DNA from: Ciona savignyi
Taxonomy: Eukaryota; Chordata; Ascidiacea; Phlebobranchia; Cionidae
Direction: 5' to 3'
Length of the DNA stretch: 64,000 nt
Assembly: GCA_000149265.1 (NCBI GenBank)
Contig: CH003333.1
Span: 217,227 to 281,226, forward strand
Part shown: in pieces, positions 1 through 11,540 of the stretch
Layout of the letters: every line of letters starts with the position of its first letter
Position numbering within the stretch: position 1 is the first letter of the stretch
The notes under the pieces: model-generated
Databases searched by the model: none
Seen by the model: only the letters and a program-made list of their open reading frames with translations
Told to the model about the DNA's origin: nothing
Translations under genes and position numbers: made by a program

Positions 1-2760
1 CCCCCACCTAATAGAAGCAGTCCGTGGCCAAAGCAACAAACCGTTTGACATTGAGGTAAGTTAGATGTAGATCTTTTATTAATACGGTATGTTGGTAAGA
101 ATCCAAAAGGTCTAATGTCTGTAAAAAAAGCAAGAATCGGATTGGTGTTTATCCCGACGTTCCAAGAACGGTTTAGACCGAACCCATGCGAACCTCTTGA
201 ATCCCATCACTGGGTGTGATAATGTATATGTTTACATTCATGCCTGGTAGTTTTGTGGGTAGCGCGTCGCACCATTATTCGATAGTTTGCCGCTTCGAAA
301 CTTACCGCTGTCCGGTCGATTATGACCTTGGGTGAGACAACGGGTGTTGCCCAGATTGAACGATTTAATGGGTCGAACACATTACTCCAGCAATCTCTCT
401 GTCATATTTACTGTATAAGCTTCGATAATCCAACTATGTACACGAGGTAATCCTACAATTGCTACGACTCTTTAATAAACATAATTATTATATCCAACCA
501 ACGTACCACCATAAGAGCATTGGTGAGTAATATGGAATGTATTTCAGAACATCGTAACGAACGCTGTTTTCAACACACTTTCTTTAGTTGTGTATGGTCA
601 GCGTTTTGAATACAGCGATCAAAGGTTTACAAAAATATTTCACCAATTATCTACAAGGTAGGGATAGCAGTGTATTAAGTTACGTATTTGCATGTTTTAT
701 ATTATCTTTAAGTGTGATCGTGAGGCCGAATGGTTCAAGGATCTAATTTATATAACAAATTCCGAAAAAAATTGTTTCAGGGTCGAGCATATGACCTGTT
801 CAATATTTATCGAGGATACGAAATTAACCTGTAATGGTCTAAGATATAACAAATAAAATGTGTTAATATTTAAGGTTTCATGAATCGCTGCCCTTCGCAT
901 TAACAAATGAAACATTCGCCGGGATCCTCAAAACAGTTTTCACGCGAAGGAACTCAAAAAAGAGAAACATGGAAAATCTTGAAGGTATAATGGGGATGTC
1001 ATGTTCGTTTTACTTGTTAATACACTACTGGGTTTCAGACAATCTATTGCATCACTTCCTGGAGCACAAGAATACGATGTCTCGTCAAACACTACGAGGT
1101 TTTGTCGATGCCTTTCTGTCAGTGCAAGACAGTGGTATTGATAGCTCGTTTAATGTACGTATCTGTTGCCTACCATTCGGTGGATATCTGATTCGGACAA
1201 TGCATACTTCGTACATACCATTGGAATAGGTTCTATGGACATGAAGATACTTAGTAGCTAATAGTGTTTTCCATTCGAAGGTTACATTGATCTTTTATTC
1301 CGTTTTAGGTCGATCAGTTGATACATTACATATCCGATCTATTTATTTGTGGAACGATTACTACTGCTGGCGCCCTCCGGTGGGCGCTTCTGTGTCTTCT
1401 GCATCACCCCGACAAGCAGGACAAAATGCGAAGAGAAATAATTGAAGTGTTAGGTAGGAAGGGAATAGAAAGGCTGTCAGAGGTCGTATGTTTATTTAGT
1501 CACCACCGATGACTAGTCAAATTTAAAACTTAAAAAAAAAAAATTAAAACTCGAGTTTAAATTCGTTTGAATTTCAGTCGCCTGGTGCGGGTGTTACATG
1601 AAGTGGACGAATGTAGTTGTATTACTTTCTCGTTTCACGGGTTCAAGTTTTAAATCTGTAGTGTAATAGTTTTACTAGTTCCACCTTTGAATGGATGCTG
1701 ACTAAATAAGTTGCTTTCTCCAACCACCCGACCATAGGGCCGTTTCAATATCCTTCACTCAATTAGGGTATACTTAAATCTTCCACGTTATTTTCCATAT
1801 TTCAGGCGACAAAGATGTGACAATGCTTCAAAAGGCTGACTTGCCCTATACCAGTGCTTTCATCCACGAGGTGTGCCGATATCGAACAATTTTCCCCCTT
1901 GGCTTACCCCATAAGACCAGCTATGATGTTCTACTTGATAGTTACTTCATCCCTCAAGGGACCACGGTAAACCAAGGATATCCATATTGCTCTACTTAGA
2001 TAATCATTTTTACCGGGGATAGTTTCAAACCCATAAAGGGTTGGTTGCTTTTTTGTATAGAACGGAATTCGGTATATTTTTAAATGGAGTTAACCATTCG
2101 CCCACACGACTTCACACGAGACCATACGATCACCACAAGAGCATTTGTTTGATCACCTATAGCGCTCATAGTCGGGTTACCAAAGCTATTGGAGTGTTTT
2201 AAATACGTACACTAAAAGGAGGGAAAGGGATAAGGAGGGAAACTGCTCACTAAAACTATCTAAACTAACTTTAACCCTGCCCTAAACACTCATCCCAGCC
2301 CTAGAACTATCGCTCTTATCTTTATTTTAATTTAAAGTTTCCTTTTTTCATACTTCCCTCCTTTTTTTGTTACATGCCTTTTAAAGGACATGCTATATAT
2401 GTCGCGCTTAACATCCCACAACCGTTCTTCCCTCATCTGTTCAAGGTCTGTATCAATCTCTGGGGAGTTCACAACGATCCAGTCTTTTCGATGAGCCTGG
2501 CGAGTTCAGACCTGAGCGACATCTTTATGAGGACGGAAAGTTCGGGCGTTCAGATTACGTCATTCCATTTTCTGTTGGTCCCCGACATTGTCTTGGCCAC
2601 CAGGTGGCATCGATGATGCTATTCTCACACTTAGTCAACCTGGTGCGGAATTTCGAATTCCTCCCCGATCCGACCGACCCCAATTTACCGGACATCACTA
2701 ACGGATCTTCTGGGATTTTATTTTTACCTAGAAATTTTAAGCTAGTAGCAAAAGCATTAT
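1..2760 (+). CDS. CYP2-like cytochrome P450, 5' end outside window, frameshifted last exon
   Basis: Haem-thiolate monooxygenase of the microsomal CYP2 type; substrate unknown. Exons that splice in phase: 1-55, 548-657, 875-984, 1039-1154, 1309-1453, 1806-1966 and 2446-2760. Seen motifs: VRGQSNKPFDIE at the first exon, an I-helix segment (LFICGTITTAG) in exon 5, the K-helix ExxR (HEVCR) in exon 6, PERH (FRPERH) and the haem loop FSVGPRHCLG in the last exon, ending KLVAKAL and a TAA at 2758-2760. The usual I-helix AGxxT reads CGTIT here. Within the last exon the frame changes near 2485-2490: LWGVHNDPVFS is in one frame and DEPGEF onward in the next, as if one base were missing. The haem cysteine lies after the break, so this is either a pseudogene or a sequence error. 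The N-terminal anchor and first exons lie before base 1. Confidence 0.85.
2215..2368. repeat. Short MITE-like element in P450 intron
   Basis: An AAAAGGAGGGAA end at 2215-2226 is mirrored by TTCCCTCCTTTTTT at 2355-2368. The interior carries an aactaactttaaccct module that also occurs near 58250 and, more diverged, near 26340. No coding content. Inferred to be a small non-autonomous element; target duplication not established. Confidence 0.4.
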
Positions 2761-4576
2761 AATGTCGTTTTTACTAGAGGACCTTCCTCCCATCCTCACT
2801 AAACTCGCAAATATTTGTTTTCGCGCTGTTGAAGTCAGACGCAATAAAAACAAACGATTGGTTTGCTTACCCTGCCATATTTGAAGTATTTTAGATACGT
2901 AGTTATGCGTTTGAGTGTTGTTTAACATTGCGTGCAACGGTCCTCAAGGTTACCCATGAAATACCAGACCACGGTGTTGTTTACCACTAAACATTACAAG
3001 CATATTCCTCGTATTCTATGGGGTTGTTTGCAATGCCATTCCGCGAAGTATGTTTTACATAAATCAATTTTTTAAAATGTCAGTTAAGCAAACGAGCTGT
3101 GTTGTTTTTTTAACTCATTAAGTCGTCTCGGCGTAAACAAACCCTAAATTTTCCAGAATGGTGACAGCAATTAAAGGATACGGTCCCTTAAGTTGATTAC
3201 AAATAATGCAGTTGCTTAAGTATTACATACCACGTAGTTGGGATGGGAACGACCTTAAAACTAGCCCTCCACCAAGCGAGTTTGTGTCTCATTACTTCCC
3301 TCTTTTGAGTTTAGAATTCTGGAAAGGGAAATAGAAGAATAAAAGGAGCGGTGATAAGGCATGCAGGAAACAAAAGTTATAAATCGTCCAGGATAGGTAT
3401 TAGGCCGCCGGACATATGTAGGTATATGCTCGGCTTAGTATCAGATATTGATGCGAATTCTCGAAAATGGGAGCACAATGGACGTTATTACACGGGCAAT
3501 CGTCAGATTACCACGAGGCCGCTGTCGGGGTTTCAGAGCATTTGCAGCTTGTTGGATATATGACTGGGACTGTCTTTTCTCTTAGCTTTAGTTTAACCCC
3601 TTTATGCGATACCAGTTTAGTGTCTGGGCCCAATAATACAACCGACAAGCAAGCAGTTTCGAATCTATAACCTTTAGTTATATCGCTTAAACCAAGCTTT
3701 GAGGTAGAAAAATAAGAATTGTTGTAATATTTTAACAAATGTGTGTTCGCTACATACAAGAAGTTGGTTGCAAGTAGGTAGTCGAGGAGTTCCTCTATCA
3801 CCGGGGATAAAGATGAGTCCACTCCCGCCCAAGTTGCACAAGATCAACGATATATACTGAAAAGCCCAATCATAACTACTTTTGTAGCTGGTTAACCAGG
3901 ACAAAGGCAGTCTCGGTCAGTTACATAACTGGTAATTGCCGTTCGGTGTCAATGAATTAGCTTCTGGCAAATTATTTCTCGCAAACTTTCCTAAATCCTA
4001 AATTAGTAAGTTTAACAAACGCTGATTAAAATCAGCAAAATAAACCAAACGTTCGTGTTGCTTTTTGACGCACCGCAAATAACCGGATAAATAGAAATGA
4101 AGTTTTTAACTCGTTTTGTTTACGTCATATTTGGCGTTGTTTATTAGATATGGCCATGGCAGATGCAAAGAAATTCTCATTTGCGTGGTCCCAAACAACT
4201 CGATGGAGACAGGACAATACAGGTAAATAAATTAGGTAAACCAAGCTTCCCAGACAAATAAGCACAGAAATGAATCCAAACAGTCGTGAATTATTTTCAT
4301 TTTATTTCAACCGAAATTTTACGATTAAAGGCAAAATTTCATTTGATTTCAAATTTATTCTTTTACAAGACCGTTCATTCCCCCCGTGGAAATATGTTAG
4401 GTACCCTTTACCACTGGCGGGGCCATTAAGCAGTTAAAGTTATTATATTATGTGTAGAGTAATTACACGGGCAATCGCCAGATCACATTTAGCGTCCAGA
4501 TGTCCATGTAAACTTTGTGCTGGTTCAAAGATATCAATCCTTTGCGTTATTTTACATTTTGTTTCTTATTAGTAAC
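2761..4576. other. Intergenic between P450 and esterase
   Basis: No exon-like open frame was recognised. Contains a tail fragment of the composite SINE in minus orientation at about 3470-3565 and a shorter trace at about 4465-4485. The esterase promoter should lie in the right part; I see no clear TATA box. Confidence 0.5.
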
Positions 4577-7500
4577 ATGGGTTGCCAAATAGGGATTTTC
4601 TTGTCTGTTGTGCTGCTGGTTACTATCTGTGACGGATTTCCATCCGATCCGCTGTCGCATACTATTGCTGCATACGTGCTTGGAGCAATTGGTGAGACGC
4701 CAGACTTTCCACCACCTGGTGCTGATAGTGGGGAATATTTGACCAGAGAAACTGTTGCAAATCCAGTAGTTGAAACAACAAGTGGAATACTCACAGGAGC
4801 GAGTAATGATGTAGCACACGCATTTTATAGCGTCCCATATGCTGTTCCTCCTGTTGGGAATCTCAGGTGAGTTGATTCTTATCGGTGGACTTTTCATCTC
4901 TGGGTTGGAGAGCAATCGTGTGCTGCCGGATCTGAATCACTCGCGAGGGCGGTCGTGCGCTTGAAGCTATCGTATGTGTTGAATATGATGGCTATAATGC
5001 TTTGTTACATCAGCAAAAATGGGATAGGATATCCTCGTAAAAGGGAAAACGTCGGTCTATGTTGACTTGCTTTTCTTTACTTCCCACCTTACTCAGCTGT
5101 AGTTCTGCGCTGTTGTAAACATCCTCAATAATCTATAACAGACGACCGCATGGTCAACTCTGCCGACACATACGTAAATTATTTAAAAATCGTTCTTAGG
5201 GACGAGCCTATCATAGGTTCGAAACTTAATCTGATATAAAAATCACCAGCACAAAAGAGTAACCAGAGTGTGGTTATCGCCTCTGATTGTAGAACCACAT
5301 TCACGTGAATATTTTGCCTGTTTGAAACCATCTAGTTAACTTATCTACCTCTAACCTTTTACATGCAGACTGAAGCCGCCGTTACCTCTCAGCAACACGG
5401 GGAATCCCCTAAACGTATCCTTCCCTAACTACAGAGAGTGTCCACAATCCGGAGCTTTATGCGGCGATGGACCGTGCAATAAAAATGTAGGAACCCATAA
5501 AAATGGTACCGTAGTTCCAGTAATAAGTTATATATGATAACCAGATACATGGAATAATTAAATATTCAATTTGCTACATCAATCCTCTTTAAACTTTTGA
5601 ACAGAAAATAGAAGACTGCCTTGTGTTAAACGTCTACGTACCTGCAAGTGTCGATTTGGCGTCGTTGAGTCCCGCGGACGAGAAGTTGCCGGTGATGTTT
5701 TGGATCCACGGTGGGGCATTCTTTTTCGGGGCGGGAACCAAGTCATATTATGACGGCAGTTGGTTATCCAACAAAACGAATTCAATAGTCGTCAACGTCA
5801 ACTACCGATTAGGTAAGCATACAAATGTCATGTGATATAACCGTATCTATAAACTACAGGTTTACTTTATGGAAAAATTTTAAACTTCTTATTTTAAAGT
5901 TTTAAGTTACATCTAGTTTTATTTAATTAAAAATACAGAGGGAATATTGTTAGTGGAACGCATGCTGAGGTTTTATAAATACCTATAGGTAGATTGCGAT
6001 TTGTAATAAAAATCTAACTTTTACAAGAGTGAAATTCTAAAAATGCAACAAAACAACCTAGAGTATGTCCAACAAGCTGACTAGACTAGCATTCGTGCGT
6101 CACAGACGATGACAGTTTGCCCACTGCGATAACTTTATAAGTTCAAGAGCGATCCAACAAGCCAAATAGACTCCCATTGTAATATAACTTCGATATATTT
6201 TAAGTCCGGTTTGGCACAACTTTCCCAGTAGAAGGGTGGCTCAATCTCTTTATCTTGTTTGTGTGGTTTTATTTAAGATCTTCGTGTTTTAATTAAAATT
6301 TAATGATCGTTGTTTTACTAGATGCACTCGGATTTTTAGTACTTGATGACGAGGAAGGGAAATTGGAGGGCAACCAGGGGTTCAAGGACCAGCAACTCGC
6401 GTTGAAGTGGCTTCAGGACAACATTGATAAGTTTGGTGGTGACAAGAACAAGGTACACCATATCACGTCCAAGTTAATTGTATTGATGCGCGCTGTCATG
6501 ATAGGTGACCTTGTTTGGCAACAGTGCCGGGGCACAATCTGTCATGATGCACTTGCTGTCGCCAGAGAGCGACCCGCTTTTTCACAGAGGAATCATGCAA
6601 AGTAACCCGGCTGTGTTTTACTACTACACACCTGCCGAGGCGAAAGTGGTCACCGACGATTTATTGGACGCGTTGAACTGCACCACGAACACATACGACT
6701 GTCTGATGTAAGTTTTTCGATTGCTTTAGGATATAAGATATTCCTAATTTATCTTCGAGAATGTACAAAAACGCAGGGGACTGTTATCACACGGACAATC
6801 GTTGGGTTACCTCCTGCCAACCGTCATGTTACCGGCGCTATTGCAGAGTGCTGTGTATGATTGAGAAGATTTTTGAGTTTTACTAGACACCATTTTAATC
6901 TACTGGGAGCTACAAAATATTTAATTTCACTTAAGAATTGGAACATCAGACTCGAAACAATTATTTTCCGTTGAAGATGACGACAACGATAGCCTTGGTA
7001 TATCCCTCATATAATTTAAGATGTTGTTTTACAAAAATATGTTTTAAAGCTACCCTGTCGTAGATAAAAGCAGAACCGTAACTGCAATGGCCCATGCACA
7101 AACGAATGTATTCGATGAAATGTCCAACATATATCAATAAGTCAGGTTTTCTACCAGTGTCTTTAGTGTGATATCGCCCTGCGCTTTTGATTTTTTGTAT
7201 ATAGGTCGATATATATATCGATCGCGCTAACCATTCAGCCACACGACCTTACATGGGGTAGAATGTTATTATTAATATGTATTAACGTGAATTAGACCTC
7301 TATGAGTCGCCATTGCTTCCAGGGACACCAGTGCCCAGGTGATGGTGAACGCGCGGGCAAGGGTGATGGTCAAAGCTGTCGCACGTGGAAATATATTTGA
7401 TACTATTGAGCCATACAGACCAGTTATTGACGGGGTAGAATTCACTGAGCAGCCGTTAAACTCGTTTCAACAAGGCACTTGGCAGAACGGGAAGGGTTTG

Positions 7501-10500
7501 ATCGTCGGTACCAACTCAGAGGAGCTAGAAGATATTAACGTCATATTCTCAAATCGGACGATTGGAAAAACTCTTTTTAAGGTGAAGTGTATTTTTATAC
7601 ATATCCTAAAGTTTTAAATACGAAACGACGGTACCAATATGTAGAATATCTTTAATGCTGGAATTGGTTATGGCTTTCGCCTAATGTCCAATGTGTATTT
7701 TTAAGGTATGTATCAAAAATATCATAAACCAAATATCCATTATCAACGTGAATGGAAAAAAGGTAGTAAAGCCGAACACGTCGCTCAAATACCACTCAAT
7801 ACTTTCAGACGATCAACAATTTCATACTGGGAGATTACTATGGGCCATTGGTTTCAGATAAGTACATAGAACTGGCCGGAAAAAATCCAGGACCGGGATA
7901 CGACTATACCGCAATTCTGGCACAAGAAGCAGGGGACATGTTCTTCGTATGCCCGAGCAGAGCTTTGGCGAGGTAAGTTCATATAAGCTGAGTGAATGCA
8001 ACAAACAATTCCCTCAAGTAAGCGCCATGGATCCTATCTGGTGTTACTCACTCAAGTGTACGTTTATCTGTTAAACGAAGCAAATCCCCTGAATGCAAAC
8101 TTGATAGCATTATCAGACGATTCAAACATTTCCGACGTCATGTCACGCATCATCGGCGTTAAGCGCACTATTGTTTGAAGTGTTGTTTTAAAGTTTGCGG
8201 TTGCGATAGCGGCATGGTTGCCACGGGTGTATGCTTTTTACGCGGAGCAATAAATTATCCACGGTAACAGATTAGCTGACGGTCAGTTCGATGCTACCAT
8301 TTTTTGTCTGACTGTCTAACGCCTTGAGCTAACCTATCTTGTTTTTTAACAGTTAAAGTCATAAAAAATATAATAATAACAAGCCTGCACAAAATCAAGT
8401 AATAAATTCAATCTTTTTATTTCCATCTGAGGAGAATAAAAGAAAAAAGAGTAAGAACGGAGTGTCTGGCGGTATTATAAATCCATATCATCGTTGGTCC
8501 ATCTGAATTTACGACTTTAAAATCCAGAAATTAGCGAAGATTGTTTTTATTTAAAGCCAATCTCTTGTGAACTTTGTAAAGATACTTTATCGCGTTGGTA
8601 TATATTGAAGACACCGGTCGTGTCCTTGGACAGGGTTCTAAACGGACAGCGTATGGACCTTGTGGAATGGTGGGTTCTACTAAAACTGAAAGAACGTCTT
8701 AAGCATACACAACACACTGCAATAGCTCTAATACACGAAGGTGGGCGCGAGGTGTTCTGACGATTGCCCATGTCTTTACGCAGTTTGCCTTTTTCCATAA
8801 ACGCGGATACAAAATGAATATCGCATTCCTGTCCTAAAGGTAAGACTTACCAAGTGAACACAACCGATTTCACTCTACAAACTTTTGAATGCCTTAATAT
8901 GGTATTTTGACCAGCAACTAAAAAGTATAGACTAAACTGACGACAAAACAGAGTTATAGTATGGATGTGTAACACATATCTAAGCTGTTTACCAAAATAT
9001 GGCAGATATTTCTACAAAGATAAACAACACAAAACAGAAAATAACAACACTGATTATATTTACATGGAAATATTACTTGATCTATTATGTTATGAACATG
9101 CAAATAGGTCAAAAAACGTATATTGGAATCACTTGTAGTCTTATAAAGTTACCGCATTGGGATCACTACCACCGGCGAATTCTTAACCCTGCCGATACAT
9201 GTACCGAACTTGCAAACAGTCTTAGCAACGAGCACATTACGGGTTCGAAAGTAAGCGTGGTAAAATAAAAAAACGAGAGTTGAATCAGCAGCTTGTGGGA
9301 TATAAATTATTTTCCTTTCAGATTAGCATCGAAAACCAGCAAGCAAGAAAAATCAGTTTATCTTTATTCGAACAATCATCCTGCTGGACTGGGGACATGT
9401 GATCAGAATATTCCTGACCATTGCGGTTCTGCTTACCACGGATCCGAACCCGCATATGTATTCAATACTGTGTAGGCGCTACTGTGATTCCTGATTACTT
9501 CAATATAAAAATAATTTTCTTTTTCAGTACGAACGCTACAGCTGACGACCAGATAATAACCAACATGTTTGGTGATTATTGGGGCACTTTTGCTAGCACG
9601 GGAGTCCCGACTTCAGACGTTTACACTTTATGGCCGGCATATTCTCAAAATAAGGAGGTAAAGAGGATGTATTAACTCATTTATATCCTTCTGACTAAAA
9701 CAGGTAATAAAGCCAAAGATTTTATAGCGTGGCTTTTAGCACTTTGCTCAGTACTTAATTTGACATTACAATATCCTTCAACAGTTTGTTGAACTTTAAC
9801 TGAGTGTAATAGTTTATCACGTGATATATTTGTGACCAGACAACTAAAACCCGTTTAAGTAGCAAAAGAAAACTACCAAATCGGACAACTACCAGCCCTG
9901 ACAACTAACACAAAGACAACCGGACAATCTTTTTTCGCCACAACTACCCTTATAACGACATGTGATTATATTGTGTTGTGCCATTAAAAAAACATCCTCG
10001 GATTAAATGTCTCTAAACGGACCCGAAGCAATTAATGGAATTGTTTTATTAAATGTAATCACTTTCTCGGTATACGCGTAGTCATGTTCCATGTACAACG
10101 CATGTTGGCTAAACCGTTTACTTCATTCTCATTGGGCTGACGTCAGGAACGTTTGAGTTTCCTGCGAACGTAGCAAATCTTAACCAAGCAAAAATAAACA
10201 ATACTAAAATGCCAGAAATCTGTTAACTTGAATGGTAATTCCTTTTTACAGGGTTTACACAATATGACATATCGATCTATAAGCACATTGCTAGTACTAC
10301 ATTTTTCGAAAGTGTTAATTGTTTGTGTGAATACGGTTGCTAGTTTTGAAAGTAGGAACATTCGGTCCCAATTTGCCCGTATATGAATCGGTCGTGCTCA
10401 ATATTCGGTTACACAACTTTTCCGATACAATTTGGCTTTCGTATATTGAAACCTCTAAATCTGATGGCCGCTACCCCCATTTATTTATTTTTACCCCAAA

Positions 10501-10841
10501 TCAACTATTCAATCGTATTTTATTGATTCCAGGGCAACACTAATGAATGGACCAACATTCGACTGAAAGCGCCAAACAGTGAAACCGAAAATCACTACAA
10601 CGAAGAACTTTGCGATTTTTGGGATGGCATTGGTTATTACGTGAATATTACGTCATCGACCGACGTCACTTCATCTGCTCCCGACGAAACTACAACCATC
10701 AGTGACGTAGTTACTGACGTAGGCGTCGAGAACACCACCAGTGGTTGTAGCACTCCCGGGAAAGCATCCAGGATTCTTGAAATATTAATGACTTTCACAT
10801 CATACTTATTCATTATTGTTTGTTATGAAAATGCTTTGTAA
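4577..10841 (+). CDS. Secreted/GPI-type carboxylesterase (cholinesterase-like), 10 exons, 653 aa
   Basis: Alpha/beta-hydrolase of the type-B carboxylesterase family, hydrolysing carboxylic or choline esters outside the cell. Exons: 4577-4866, 5369-5486, 5605-5812, 6322-6452, 6505-6707, 7323-7581, 7809-7972, 9322-9471, 9528-9657, 10533-10841. All junctions keep frame and the total is 1,962 nt. The ATG at 4577 opens a signal peptide ([18 protein letters not shown]). Family marks: [11 protein letters not shown], the oxyanion [10 protein letters not shown], the nucleophile elbow FGNSAGA (usually GESAG), a probable acid residue in GTNSEELE, and the catalytic His in [10 protein letters not shown]. 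The tail is Thr/Ser-rich and ends in a hydrophobic stretch ([17 protein letters not shown]), which suggests a GPI-anchor signal or a tail anchor. Acetylcholinesterase itself is less likely because the elbow differs and the substrate-gorge residues were not checked. Confidence 0.9.
8632..8837 (+). repeat. Composite SINE, body and tail copy
   Basis: Inside the long esterase intron. Matches the SINE body (cacaacacactgcaatagc), the gggcgcgaggt block and the gacgattgcccatg block, then a degraded tail. The tRNA-like head is missing or decayed. Confidence 0.65.
9184..9270 (+). repeat. tRNA-like monomer repeat, partial
   Basis: Carries the middle and B-box half (cattacgggttcgaaagtaa) of the Leu/Ser-tRNA-like family seen intact at 59769. 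Other degraded copies: about 5150-5240 (+), 7200-7255 (-) and 22035-22135 (-). Confidence 0.5.
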
Positions 10842-10940
10842 AACAAGATTTAGTTTGTTTGCTCGGTAATTTCGCCATTTTCCATCTCCACCTGCATACG
10901 TGATTGCTGTTGTGATTTATTAAGATTTCGACGTTGGTAA

Positions 10941-11429
10941 TGTAACGCGCACGGGGGCTCGTTTGTTTTGTTATGATTTTATACACTCTTATATGTCTTT
11001 TACACATTTTTATACACTTTTAACAACACCCTTTTATACAATTTAAATACACTGTTTTACGTCTTTTGTTTGTCCCCTTTTATTTTACACGAGTTTACAC
11101 CTTTTGCACCTTTTAATCATTTAATCATTTTTATCTTGCTGGACTAGTTTTACACGCACGTTTTTATCTCTCGGGGTATTCGAGTAATCAACGCTAGGTG
11201 CTGTGCTAATTAACGTGATGTCTTTGAATTTACGCTTCTAAAAATCAGTTCTCTCTTGGCTTTTAAACCGTGCAGACTTGTTTTTAATTGCTGATCTTTT
11301 TATTAGTCGCATTAGTGTTTTGTAAACTGTAGTATTTTTATAAAGCGAAAAACGTTGCAAGCCCTCGTAATTGGTCCAACGGTAGGCCGTTAAGACAGCG
11401 TCTTGAGAAACCATAGAAATTCTGTAACA
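10941..11429 (+). repeat. 5' LTR of Ty3/gypsy-type element
   Basis: Begins TGTAACGCGC and ends CTGTAACA, 489 bp, with a matching copy at 16468-16956. The two appear identical when read by eye. The preceding 4 bases (gtaa, 10937-10940) equal those after the 3' LTR (16957-16960), giving the target duplication. Confidence 0.95.
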
Positions 11430-11432
11430 AAT

Positions 11433-11448
11433 TGGCGATCCTGCCAGG
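11433..11448 (+). promoter_or_regulatory. Candidate primer-binding site
   Basis: TGGCGATCCTGCCAGG starts four bases after the 5' LTR; TGG is complementary to a tRNA CCA end. The donor tRNA was not identified. Confidence 0.6.
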
Positions 11449-11540
11449 ACGCTGTTACCGCAACATCTATACTAGGGCTTGCAGCAGAGAGAGAACTCCC
11501 CCGATTCTATGTAATTTGTCTGTTTTTATAGCGCTTTTAA

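Noticed and set aside
1486..1491. GTATGT donor for the P450 I-helix exon
   Set aside because: It puts the next exon out of frame; the donor at 1454 (gtagga) joins VLG-DKDVTM in frame as in other CYP2 proteins.
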